19,384 nt of DNA from JAEYFP01 sp964579795 (GTDB lineage: Bacteria > Bacillota > Clostridia > Lachnospirales > Lachnospiraceae). Below the pieces are notes generated by a model. That model did no database searches, was not told where the DNA came from, and worked only from the letters and a program-made list of their open reading frames with translations. Where the stretch lies: contig CAZOHM010000050.1 in NCBI GenBank assembly GCA_964579795.1, positions 1-19,384 of the forward strand, given 5' to 3'. The translations under genes and the position numbers were made by a program. Below, in pieces: positions 13,298 through 19,384 of the stretch. Numbering within the stretch: the stretch's first letter is position 1; every line of letters starts with the position of its first letter.

Positions 13298-13564
13298 TCA
13301 GTCTTCTTCAATGACTTGAATTTCTAAATAGTCAAAATCTATACTGTCAATAAAATTATCTTGTGAAAAACGGGTTTTTGCATGCTTTTTGAAATCTTCA
13401 ATCGTGGAATCGAGCCAGATAGGTCGGCTTAGATCAAAGCTGTAGCAGATTGATTCGATAGCTGCAAAAACCTTATGTGTGCGTGTTTCATTCGTATCAT
13501 CGCATACTACAATATCCTGCTGCATATGATTATCTTTGAAAGTTCTTGCCCATAGTCTGAACAT
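13298..13564 (-). CDS. Small conserved-looking protein of unknown function
   Basis: The 88-residue product starts 'MFRLWARTFKDNHM' and ends with the acidic 'IDFDYLEIQVIEED'. The central part carries 'AIESICYSFDLSRPIWLD' and 'KTRFSQDNFI'. I do not recognise a named domain, though I recall similar short proteins in Lachnospiraceae genomes, which I cannot check here. It has no signal peptide or transmembrane segment and is probably a soluble cytoplasmic protein. GGGAGG lies 7 bases before ATG 13564, far better than the in-frame ATG at 13582, and an extended -10 promoter is about 40 bases upstream. It converges on the hemolysin III gene with a 5-bp gap and no terminator between. Confidence 0.78.
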   Translation of the reverse strand: MFRLWARTFKDNHMQQDIVVCDDTNETRTHKVFAAIESICYSFDLSRPIWLDSTIEDFKKHAKTRFSQDNFIDSIDFDYLEIQVIEED

Positions 13565-13603
13565 GAATATCCTCCCTAACATGTAATGCTGATAACAAAA
13601 TAC

Positions 13604-13612
13604 AGTATATCA
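13604..13612 (-). promoter_or_regulatory. Extended -10 promoter of the 88-residue protein gene
   Basis: On the minus strand the sequence reads TGATATACT, an extended -10 element (TGn plus TATACT), about 40 bases before the ATG at 13564. The -35 region is weak. Confidence 0.55.
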
Positions 13613-13694
13613 TAAATACCACTCATAATTGATAATTACTTTTGTCATAATCTTATTAAAATTTTATTAATTTCATGCAATTGAATAGTGCGTA

Positions 13695-13703
13695 TGGTAT
13701 AAT
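13695..13703 (+). promoter_or_regulatory. Extended -10 promoter of the alarmone synthetase gene
   Basis: TGGTATAAT is a complete extended -10 element. No strong -35 lies 17 bases upstream (ATGCAA). Transcription would start near 13710, about 70 bases before the likely TTG start, with the palindrome at 13720-13743 inside the leader. Confidence 0.65.
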
Positions 13704-13719
13704 ATACATAAATTGTAAC

Positions 13720-13743
13720 GTGTTGTGTCATATGACACAATAC
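13720..13743 (+). promoter_or_regulatory. Perfect 18-bp palindrome, candidate Rex- or Crp/Fnr-type operator
   Basis: TTGTGTCATATGACACAA (13723-13740) is its own reverse complement, and flanking bases extend the symmetry to 13720-13743 with one mismatched pair position. It lies about 10-30 bases after the predicted transcription start. The outer TTGTG...CACAA half-sites and 18-bp length match the Rex box form (TTGTGAA-N4-TTCACAA) except at four inner bases; Crp/Fnr sites (TGTGA-N6-TCACA) are also similar. Confidence 0.6.
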
Positions 13744-13780
13744 ACAGCACGGTGGGAATAATTAATGGAGTGTGAATTTA

Positions 13781-14443
13781 TTGGAATTTAGAGTAAAAGA
13801 ATCCGAAGAGGTAGACAGCTGGCAGACTATTATTTTGCTGTATAATTCTGCCCTGAAGGAGATTGGAACGAAGCTTGAAATCTTAAATGACGAGTTCCAG
13901 CATATCCATCAGTACAATCCAATTGAACATATCAAGTCTAGAATCAAGACACCGGAAAGTATCGTTAAAAAGCTCAAAAAACGAGGATATGAGTCTACAC
14001 TTGAAAATATGGTCAAGTATGTAAATGATATTGCAGGGATCAGAATTATCTGTTCCTTCACTTCTGATATATACAGAATAGCTGAGATGCTTAGAAATCA
14101 GAGCGATATCAAGGTGATTTCTGTAAAGGATTATATTAAGTCACCAAAGGACAGCGGATATAAGAGTTATCATATGCTTGTATCTGTACCGATTTATTTA
14201 TCGGACAGTGTAGTAGATACAAAAGTAGAGATTCAGATTCGAACAGTTGCAATGGATTTTTGGGCGAGTCTGGAGCATAAGATGAATTACAAGTTTGAAA
14301 AGAATGCACCGGAGCATATTAAAAGAGATTTGTATGAATGTGCACAAATGGTTTCTGCATTAGATGATAAGATGATGTCACTGAATGAGGAAATTCAGCA
14401 GGCTGTTGAGAAGGAACAGGAGTTAGAGGCAACAGGACAATAG
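13781..14443 (+). CDS. Small alarmone synthetase, GTP pyrophosphokinase (RelQ/YjbM-like)
   Basis: This 220-residue protein has only the RelA/SpoT synthetase domain, without the HD hydrolase or the C-terminal regulatory domains, so it should make (p)ppGpp from ATP and GDP/GTP but not degrade it. Motifs include 'SRIKTPESIVKKLKKRG' for ATP binding, 'VNDIAGIRIIC' with the metal-binding Asp, 'DYIKSPKDSGYKSYH' for the G-nucleotide, and 'EIQIRTVAMDFWASLEHK' with the catalytic Glu. The C-terminus is a charged helix, as in RelQ-type proteins that form tetramers. Start: TTG 13781 is 10 bases from GGAG (13767-13770); GTG 13772 in frame is only 1 base away. It has its own promoter, a palindrome in the leader, and a strong terminator, so it stands alone. 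Confidence 0.93.
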   Translation: MEFRVKESEEVDSWQTIILLYNSALKEIGTKLEILNDEFQHIHQYNPIEHIKSRIKTPESIVKKLKKRGYESTLENMVKYVNDIAGIRIICSFTSDIYRIAEMLRNQSDIKVISVKDYIKSPKDSGYKSYHMLVSVPIYLSDSVVDTKVEIQIRTVAMDFWASLEHKMNYKFEKNAPEHIKRDLYECAQMVSALDDKMMSLNEEIQQAVEKEQELEATGQ

Positions 14444-14460
14444 GGATTTGGGATATCACT

Positions 14461-14506
14461 AAAAGAGACGGGATTTGCAGAGTCAATCCTGTCTCTTTTT
14501 GTTTTT
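14461..14506 (+). terminator. Intrinsic terminator of the alarmone synthetase gene
   Basis: AAAAGAGACGGGATT (14461-14475) pairs with AATCCTGTCTCTTTT (14485-14499), with one G-U pair, around a 9-base loop; TTTTTGTTTTT makes up the U-rich tail. It starts 17 bases after the stop codon. Confidence 0.92.
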
Positions 14507-14532
14507 AGGAAATTTCTCTATAAAATGAGGAG

Positions 14533-14561
14533 TGCCCAGGTGGATGAGAATCACCTGGGCA
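14533..14561. other. GC-rich 10-bp hairpin without a U tract
   Basis: TGCCCAGGTG (14533-14542) and CACCTGGGCA (14552-14561) pair perfectly around GATGAGAAT. It sits in the 293-base gene-free stretch 14507-14799, just after a strong terminator. The sequence after it (ATATTATG) is not a terminator tail. Apart from the promoter at 14740-14768 and a weak CTATTG/CAATAG repeat near 14620, I see nothing else in this gap. Confidence 0.6.
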
Positions 14562-14739
14562 ATATTATGAAAAAATTTATCTGATAATCAAGTTTTATGT
14601 TTATTTCCTTTGAACTATTGATAGTATAGCAATAGTATATGAACAAAATATGAACGCCATGTAAAAGAATAGTTAATGTTTACAAAAATGAATGATTAAT
14701 CTTTTTGGAATTATGCATGTTGCACAAAAGTTGAAATGC

Positions 14740-14768
14740 TTGTAATTAAGCGGAATTAGTGATAAAAT
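14740..14768 (+). promoter_or_regulatory. Sigma-A promoter of the tail-anchored protein gene
   Basis: TTGTAA (14740-14745), a 17-base spacer and TAAAAT (14763-14768), with TGA directly before the -10 as an extended element. The start codon is about 30 bases downstream. Confidence 0.65.
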
Positions 14769-14799
14769 GTAAAAAATAGACCCAAATACGGAGGTACAT

Positions 14800-15543
14800 A
14801 TGGACGGTTTTAGAGAAAGATTTAGTGGAAGATTTGAGCGTTCGCAGGAAAGAGGAAGTTCTGATAGATATGATAGATCCGAAAGAACAGAAAGAGCCAA
14901 CAGAAGTGCAGGCGGGTATGGTTCATCGGACGGAATCAGTACAAAGGTGATTGCAGAGACTGTAGATAATAGTAACGCAAAGCAATTAGAAATTATCGGA
15001 GAATTCTTTGACGATGCCAGAAATGACAGAACAGAAATAGAAAAAGAATTACTAAATGCATTGGATCATACATCAGCTGCAGTAAATAAGAATAATGAAT
15101 TGACACGTAGAAATGCAGAGCTGCTGAATGCAATGAAGACGGCATCTGTACAGGAGCAGGCACCGGTGGTGGCAGTAGATGCGGCAGCAAAAGAAGAAAT
15201 CATGCAGGCAGTTATGGGGAACACAACTCTTCTGAATATTGTCAGACAGCAGCTTGCAGAAGCAAAAGATGAGTCTTCACAGGCTGATGAGACACAGCAG
15301 CAAGGTCAGCCGGATCTGATGACTGCAATAGATAATTATTTCAAGAACATGGAGGATCATGTTCATAAAGAAAATGTAAAGTGCTATCGCAATGTGCAGG
15401 CTGCAATTGCAGAACAGAATGCACAGGCTGCCGTGCAATCGAAGAAGGATAATGGATTATTGAAAGTGTTTGCGATTATCTTAACTGTTTTATCTGTTGC
15501 AAATATTGGCTTACTTGCAGCTGTTGTATTTGAAATTATTTAA
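14800..15543 (+). CDS. Tail-anchored protein with Arg-rich N-terminus, function unknown
   Basis: The 247-residue product has three parts. The first 40 residues are rich in Arg, Ser, Gly and acidic residues ('RERFSGRFERSQERG'). The middle is polar and probably helical or coiled ('EIEKELLNALDHTSAAVNKNNEL', shown in two pieces by family usage: EIEKELLNALDH and TSAAVNKNNEL). The last 30 residues (about 218-247) form one hydrophobic helix, 'LLKVFAIILTVLSVANIG' onward, with the chain ending inside the membrane. Hence a tail-anchored protein with its body in the cytoplasm. The charged N-terminus could bind nucleic acid or lipid. I know no family for it. GGAGG lies 7 bases before the ATG. A flavin reductase-like gene follows after 12 bp, probably in one transcript. 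Confidence 0.8.
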   Translation: MDGFRERFSGRFERSQERGSSDRYDRSERTERANRSAGGYGSSDGISTKVIAETVDNSNAKQLEIIGEFFDDARNDRTEIEKELLNALDHTSAAVNKNNELTRRNAELLNAMKTASVQEQAPVVAVDAAAKEEIMQAVMGNTTLLNIVRQQLAEAKDESSQADETQQQGQPDLMTAIDNYFKNMEDHVHKENVKCYRNVQAAIAEQNAQAAVQSKKDNGLLKVFAIILTVLSVANIGLLAAVVFEII

Positions 15544-15555
15544 TGGGTAAACAGC

Positions 15556-16116
15556 ATGAGCAAGATAGAATGGAAAGCAGGAAATATGCTTTATCCACTG
15601 CCTGCTGTACTGGTAACAGTCAGAAATAAAAAGGGTGAAAACAATGTTTTAACAATTGCATGGGCAGGGACGGTTTGTACAAATCCGCCGATGGTATCCA
15701 TATCGGTCAGACCAGAGAGATATTCGTATCCCATGCTTGCAGAGACCGGCGAGTTTGTGATTAATCTCGCAACAGAGCAGATGACATATGCTGTTGATTA
15801 TTGTGGTGTGAAATCCGGGAAAGACATTGATAAATTCAGGGAATTAAAGCTTGAGACAGAAGATGCTTCTCATGTATCCTGCTACCTGCTAAAGGATAGT
15901 CCTGTAAATATTGAATGTCAGGTAACTAAAGTCGAAGAGCTTGGAAGTCATCATATGTTTATTGCTCAGGTAGTAGCTGTACATGTGGATGAGCGTTATA
16001 TGAATAGACAGAAATTTCAGCTTGCAGATGCTGCTCCGATTGTGTATTCACACGGAGAATATTATGGTCTGGGCGATTTAATTGGCAGCTTTGGATATAG
16101 TGTCCGAAAGAAATAG
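15556..16116 (+). CDS. Flavin reductase-like protein (FMN-binding split barrel)
   Basis: The 186-residue product matches the flavin reductase/DIM6-NTAB family of small FMN-binding split-barrel proteins. The hallmark stretch 'IAWAGTVCTNPPMVSISVRP' lies at about residues 33-52, followed by 'EFVINLA' and a late 'PIVYSHGEYYGLGDLIG'. Relatives reduce flavins with NAD(P)H or serve as flavin-binding redox proteins; the true partner cannot be read here. It begins 12 bp after the tail-anchored gene with only a weak GGG site, which suggests translational coupling, and it ends before a good terminator. Pairing with the tail-anchored protein could mean shared function or just co-transcription. Confidence 0.88.
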   Translation: MSKIEWKAGNMLYPLPAVLVTVRNKKGENNVLTIAWAGTVCTNPPMVSISVRPERYSYPMLAETGEFVINLATEQMTYAVDYCGVKSGKDIDKFRELKLETEDASHVSCYLLKDSPVNIECQVTKVEELGSHHMFIAQVVAVHVDERYMNRQKFQLADAAPIVYSHGEYYGLGDLIGSFGYSVRKK

Positions 16117-16140
16117 ACAGAAACGTATTTATATACAGAG

Positions 16141-16177
16141 ACAAAAGAGTATTCTCAAAGAGGATGCTCTTTTGTTT
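16141..16177 (+). terminator. Intrinsic terminator of the tail-anchored/flavin reductase operon
   Basis: ACAAAAGAG (16141-16149) pairs with CTCTTTTGT (16167-16175), and the helix runs on inward through TATTCTC and GAGGATG with two G-U pairs around an AAA loop. The T-rich 3' arm and TT that follow give the U tail. Confidence 0.85.
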
Positions 16178-16248
16178 ACTGTGTGCCAGACAGTGTGCAC
16201 TTCTGTACCTTTTCAGGGCCTGCTTAAACAGCCTGCCAAGATTATGCC

Positions 16249-16277
16249 TTTACATAATAAATAATTGTTGGTAGAAT
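16249..16277 (+). promoter_or_regulatory. Sigma-A promoter of the M23 peptidase gene
   Basis: TTTACA (16249-16254), a 17-base spacer and TAGAAT (16272-16277). The start codon is 35 bases after the -10, giving a leader of about 29 bases with a GGGTGA ribosome binding site. Confidence 0.75.
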
Positions 16278-16312
16278 GAATTTGTTGCGGATTTATTACG
16301 GGTGACTGATTT

Positions 16313-17887
16313 ATGCGAAGCTTGACTAAATATACAAAGACAATAAAATATAGTCATTTAGGAGCAATGCTGATTACAGCACTGCTTGTTTTTGTGCTTG
16401 TTCCTGCAATTGGAAAAGGGTCACAGGATGGAAATACGCTGGTTACAATATTTGTAAATGGAACACAGGTTGGTAAGGTAAATGATTCCTCACAAGTCGA
16501 TCAAATGCTTTTGGAGGCAAGAAAACGACTTGCTAAGGAAAGCGATGGCCTTGTACTGATTAATTATGAGGTAGTGTTAAGCGGATCAAAATCAATCTTC
16601 GGAAAAACGGATAAGGAAGAAGACATTGTTAATAATATATACAAGGTGTTTTCTGACAGTGTAATGAAAACGAAACAGCCGGTTTATGAAATAAAAATCA
16701 ATGAGTTTACAGTCAATCTGCAGACATCAGAGGAAGTACTTGCTCTATTGCAGGCTGCAAAAAACAAATATGATAAAGATAATATGTTTACTGTTGATCT
16801 TGTGCTTGATCCAACAAGAGAGCTGAATGTATTGACAACAAAAGTTTCCAAGACAGAGGAATTGAATCAGGAACAGAAAGAAAAACCGTTAATGCCGATT
16901 GCAGGTGCATATGAAAAGATGGAAGAGTATTATGATGAAGCACTGAATCAAGAGACGGATGAGTTTGAATTTGGTGTAAGAGATTTGGATTTTGGCGAAA
17001 ATGTTGAGGTCGTACAGGCGTATGTTGACAGTAGTCAGGTGAGTACTTTGCAGGAAGCCATTGATCTTGTGACAAAAGATCAGGAGAAAAGCAAAATCTA
17101 TGAGGTCGAAGCTGGTGACAGTCTTTCTCTGATTGCGCAAAAGAATGAAACAACAGTTGATCAGATTGTTGCCATGAATAAGGAAACGATAGAAAATGAA
17201 AATGCACCAATCCGTGTAGGAGACGAAATTAAGGTTACTGTACCGGAGCCGGAGCTTTCCATTGTTCGTACAGAGCAGGTTTATTATGAAGAAAATTATG
17301 AAGAAGAAGTTCAGTATATAGATAATGATGACTGGTATACAACGGATACAAAGATTTTACAGGAGCCGATTTCCGGATTCCGAAAGGTCGTTGCTGATAT
17401 TACTTATCGAAATGATGAGAAAGATGATTTATCGATTGTTTATGAAGATGTAGTAATGAAAGCTGTCCCGAAAATTGTTGAGCGTGGTACGAAGACACCG
17501 CCAACGTATTTGAAACCTATATCAGGTGGTCGTTTGTCATCAGGCTTTGGAAAACGTAAATCACCTACAAAAGGTGCATCGACGTACCATAAGGGTATTG
17601 ACTGGGCAGTTCCGATTGGAACCGCGGTATGTGCATCCTCTGGTGGACAGGTTGTCAGAGCTGGATGGGGAAGCGGATATGGATATTGTGTATATATTCA
17701 GCATTCTGATGGTAAGATGACTCGTTATGGTCATTTGAGCAAGGTTCTTGTAAAAGCAGGTCAGACTGTAAAACAGGGTGAAAAGATAGCGCTGAGTGGT
17801 AATACTGGTGTCAGCTCCGGACCACATTTGCATTTTGAAATTTTAATTAATGGTACACAGGTAAATCCGCTCAATTATTTGAATTAA
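16313..17887 (+). CDS. Membrane-anchored M23 metallopeptidase with LysM and G5 domains
   Basis: This 524-residue cell-wall enzyme should cut peptidoglycan peptides outside the membrane. The order is: a short basic N-terminus and one transmembrane helix (about 16-34); a long extracellular region; a LysM domain starting at 'IYEVEAGDSLSLIAQKN' (about 262-310); a G5 domain around 'EEEVQYIDNDDWYTTDT' to 'PKIVERGTK' (about 325-395); and a C-terminal M23/LytM domain. The zinc ligands are intact: His426 and Asp430 in 'YHKGIDWA', and His505/His507 in 'GPHLHFE'. It should be catalytically active, unlike the SpoIIQ-like protein. The start is ATG 16313 with GGGTGA 7 bases before it and its own promoter. 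No terminator separates it from murA, so some read-through is likely. It may serve growth or sporulation. Confidence 0.93.
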   Translation: MRSLTKYTKTIKYSHLGAMLITALLVFVLVPAIGKGSQDGNTLVTIFVNGTQVGKVNDSSQVDQMLLEARKRLAKESDGLVLINYEVVLSGSKSIFGKTDKEEDIVNNIYKVFSDSVMKTKQPVYEIKINEFTVNLQTSEEVLALLQAAKNKYDKDNMFTVDLVLDPTRELNVLTTKVSKTEELNQEQKEKPLMPIAGAYEKMEEYYDEALNQETDEFEFGVRDLDFGENVEVVQAYVDSSQVSTLQEAIDLVTKDQEKSKIYEVEAGDSLSLIAQKNETTVDQIVAMNKETIENENAPIRVGDEIKVTVPEPELSIVRTEQVYYEENYEEEVQYIDNDDWYTTDTKILQEPISGFRKVVADITYRNDEKDDLSIVYEDVVMKAVPKIVERGTKTPPTYLKPISGGRLSSGFGKRKSPTKGASTYHKGIDWAVPIGTAVCASSGGQVVRAGWGSGYGYCVYIQHSDGKMTRYGHLSKVLVKAGQTVKQGEKIALSGNTGVSSGPHLHFEILINGTQVNPLNYLN

Positions 17888-17931
17888 TTAATGCATTTGA
17901 TTGTGAGAAATACTGAAAAAGACAGATATGA

Positions 17932-17960
17932 TTTACAACTGGCCGGGATGGGTATATAAT
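17932..17960 (+). promoter_or_regulatory. Strong sigma-A promoter of murA
   Basis: TTTACA (17932-17937), a 17-base spacer and a perfect TATAAT (17955-17960). The transcript would start near 17967, giving a leader of about 67 bases before the GTG at 18034. Confidence 0.82.
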
Positions 17961-18033
17961 AGCTTTTAGTTTGTTGAAAAAAAACAATATTTGTGTTAAA
18001 ATAACATTTATACTATATATTGAGGTGTTAATA

Positions 18034-19326
18034 GTGGAACAGTACATTATAAAGGGGGGTAATCCCCTTGTAGGTGAAGTGGAAATTGGAGGAGCTAAAA
18101 ATGCTGCATTAGCGATCTTAGCTGCTTCAGTAATGACTGATGAGACTGTAGTAATTGAAAATCTTCCGGATGTGAGAGATACGAATGTTCTTCTTCAGGC
18201 TATGGAGAGTATTGGTGTTATAGTTGAGCATCTGGATAGACATACTGTTAAAATAAATGCATCTTTAATTAACGGACTTACAATTGATGCAGGATATATT
18301 AAAAAGATTAGAGCTTCCTATTATATGCTTGGCGCACTGCTTGGAAAATATAACAAAGCAGAGGTTGCCCTTCCGGGAGGCTGTAATATTGGAAGCCGTC
18401 CGATTGATCAGCATATCAAAGGTTTTAAGGCACTTGGAGCAGACGTAAAGATTTCTCATGGTCTGATTTCTGCAGAAGCTAAAAGAATGATTGGAAGTCA
18501 TATATATCTGGACGTTGTTACTGTCGGCGCGACTATTAACATTATGATGGCGGCATCAATGGCAGATGGAAAGACTATAATTGAGAATGCCGCAAAGGAG
18601 CCTCATGTTGTTGACGTAGCGAACTTTTTAAACAGCATGGGAGCCAACATCAAAGGCGCAGGTACAGATGTAATCAGAATTAAAGGTGTTGAGAAGCTTC
18701 ATGCAACGACATATTCCATTATTCCGGATCAGATAGAGGCCGGTACATTTATGTTTGCTGCAGCAATTACAAAGGGTGATATAATGATAAAGAATGTCAT
18801 TCCTAAGCATTTGGAGTCCATAAGCGCAAAGCTGATTGAAATGGGTTGTGAAATAGAAGAGTTTGATGATGCACTTCGTATTGTGGCAGCGAGACGTTTA
18901 AATCATACACATGTAAAGACACTGCCATATCCGGGTTTTCCGACAGACATGCAGCCGCAGATAGCCGCAACTCTTGCTTTATCAGATGGGACAAGTATTG
19001 TAACAGAGAGTATTTTCGAAAATCGATTCAAATATGTAGATGAGCTTGTGCGTATGGGAGCTAATGTAAAGGTTGAAGGAAATACAGCAATTATTGAGGG
19101 CGTGAACAAGTACACCGGAGCCTCCATTACAGCGCCGGATCTTCGTGCTGGTGCAGCACTGGTACTTGCAGGACTCGCTGCAGATGGGATTACCTTGATT
19201 GATGATATTATGTATATTGAAAGAGGCTATGAGGATTTTCCACAGAAGCTGCAAAGCCTTGGTGCACAAATAGAGAAGGTAGCCGCTGATCGTGATATTC
19301 AGAAATTCAAGCTGAAGGTTGGTTGA
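18034..19326 (+). CDS. murA: UDP-N-acetylglucosamine 1-carboxyvinyltransferase
   Basis: MurA transfers enolpyruvate from PEP to UDP-GlcNAc, the first committed step of peptidoglycan synthesis, in the cytoplasm. The 430-residue product has the family marks 'GGAKNAALAILAAS' (Lys and Asn of the active site), 'LPGGCNIGSRPIDQHIKGF' with the PEP-binding and fosfomycin-sensitive Cys at residue 117, 'YPGFPTDMQPQ' with the catalytic Asp, and 'DLRAGAALVLAGLAA' with the conserved Arg. The retained Cys predicts a fosfomycin-sensitive form. The start is GTG 18034, 6 bases after GAGGTG; the in-frame upstream reading to 17971 has no support and lacks homology. Many Firmicutes have two murA copies, so this may be one of two. 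In C. difficile a murA is adjacent to spoIID-spoIIQ; here it lies about 6 kb away. Confidence 0.96.
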   Translation: MEQYIIKGGNPLVGEVEIGGAKNAALAILAASVMTDETVVIENLPDVRDTNVLLQAMESIGVIVEHLDRHTVKINASLINGLTIDAGYIKKIRASYYMLGALLGKYNKAEVALPGGCNIGSRPIDQHIKGFKALGADVKISHGLISAEAKRMIGSHIYLDVVTVGATINIMMAASMADGKTIIENAAKEPHVVDVANFLNSMGANIKGAGTDVIRIKGVEKLHATTYSIIPDQIEAGTFMFAAAITKGDIMIKNVIPKHLESISAKLIEMGCEIEEFDDALRIVAARRLNHTHVKTLPYPGFPTDMQPQIAATLALSDGTSIVTESIFENRFKYVDELVRMGANVKVEGNTAIIEGVNKYTGASITAPDLRAGAALVLAGLAADGITLIDDIMYIERGYEDFPQKLQSLGAQIEKVAADRDIQKFKLKVG

Positions 19327-19337
19327 GATTATAGGAC

Positions 19338-19380
19338 AAAAAAGGGAATTCAAAGCAGTTTGCTCTGAATTCCCTTTTTT
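19338..19380 (+). terminator. Intrinsic terminator of murA
   Basis: Six A, then GGGAATTCA (19344-19352), pair with TGAATTCCC (19366-19374) and six T. The inner part AGCA/TGCT extends the helix around a GTT loop after one mismatch. It lies 11 bases past the stop codon and, being A/T-flanked on both sides, may work in both directions. Confidence 0.93.
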
Positions 19381-19384
19381 ATTG

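Noticed and set aside
16178..16200. Repeated CTGTGTGC / CAGTGTGC after the terminator
   Set aside because: Two short imperfect copies only; no third unit and no link to a feature.
16082..16264. Small plus-strand frame of 60 codons after the flavin reductase
   Set aside because: It starts inside the flavin reductase gene in another frame and runs through the terminator hairpin; no ribosome binding site.
17971..18033. N-terminal extension of MurA (MLKKNNICVKI...)
   Set aside because: No ribosome binding site, and the MurA domain starts right at the GTG at 18034, which has GAGGTG at good distance.
1..19384. CRISPR arrays, insertion sequences, tRNA/rRNA genes, prophage or toxin-antitoxin modules
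   Set aside because: I looked for regular repeats, transposase or phage protein motifs and cloverleaf patterns and saw none.

Overview
The window looks like a chromosomal segment of a low-GC, spore-forming Clostridia member, most likely a Lachnospiraceae gut anaerobe. This is inferred from AT-rich codon use, AGGAGG-type ribosome binding sites, frequent TTG/GTG starts, a T-box in front of ileS, a spoIID-spoIIQ pair, and a calcium-loop protein with an 'SSIGMESAR' N-terminus that I associate with that family. I see no insertion sequence, phage gene, CRISPR array, tRNA or rRNA; the segment reads as core genome with several unassigned genes.

Layout. 1-5730: the 3' end of a T-box riboswitch, then ileS (isoleucyl-tRNA synthetase) and, 18 bp on, glgP (glycogen phosphorylase). 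5734-6645 (minus): a papain/C39-like cysteine peptidase homologue that converges on glgP across a 3-bp gap, with a long two-way terminator hairpin inside its last codons. 6852-9143: an aconitase-superfamily hydratase behind a 7-7-7 dyad. 9144-9342: no gene, but a compact three-way-junction RNA whose outer helix competes with a strong intrinsic terminator, directly in front of a protein with three calcium-type loops (9343-10401). 10486-12271: spoIID and spoIIQ, the mother-cell and forespore sides of the engulfment machinery, with a sigma-E-like promoter before spoIID. 12259-12528 (minus): a GIY-YIG domain protein overlapping the end of spoIIQ. 12639-13292: a hemolysin III/PAQR membrane protein. 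13298-13564 (minus): a small conserved-looking protein of unknown function. 13781-14443: a small alarmone synthetase behind an 18-bp perfect palindrome. 14800-16116: a tail-anchored protein of unknown function and a flavin reductase-like protein. 16313-19326: a membrane-anchored LysM-G5-M23 peptidase and murA.

Themes. Several genes concern cell wall and sporulation (SpoIID, SpoIIQ, the M23 peptidase, MurA) and nutrient or redox state (T-box ileS, glycogen breakdown, aconitase-like hydratase, alarmone synthetase, flavin reductase). The most promising undescribed item is the structured RNA at about 9178-9287 and its calcium-loop target gene. Next are the palindrome in front of the alarmone synthetase, and SpoIID and the aconitase-like enzyme, both of which depart from their families at catalytic positions. 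All alignments and folds were done by eye.
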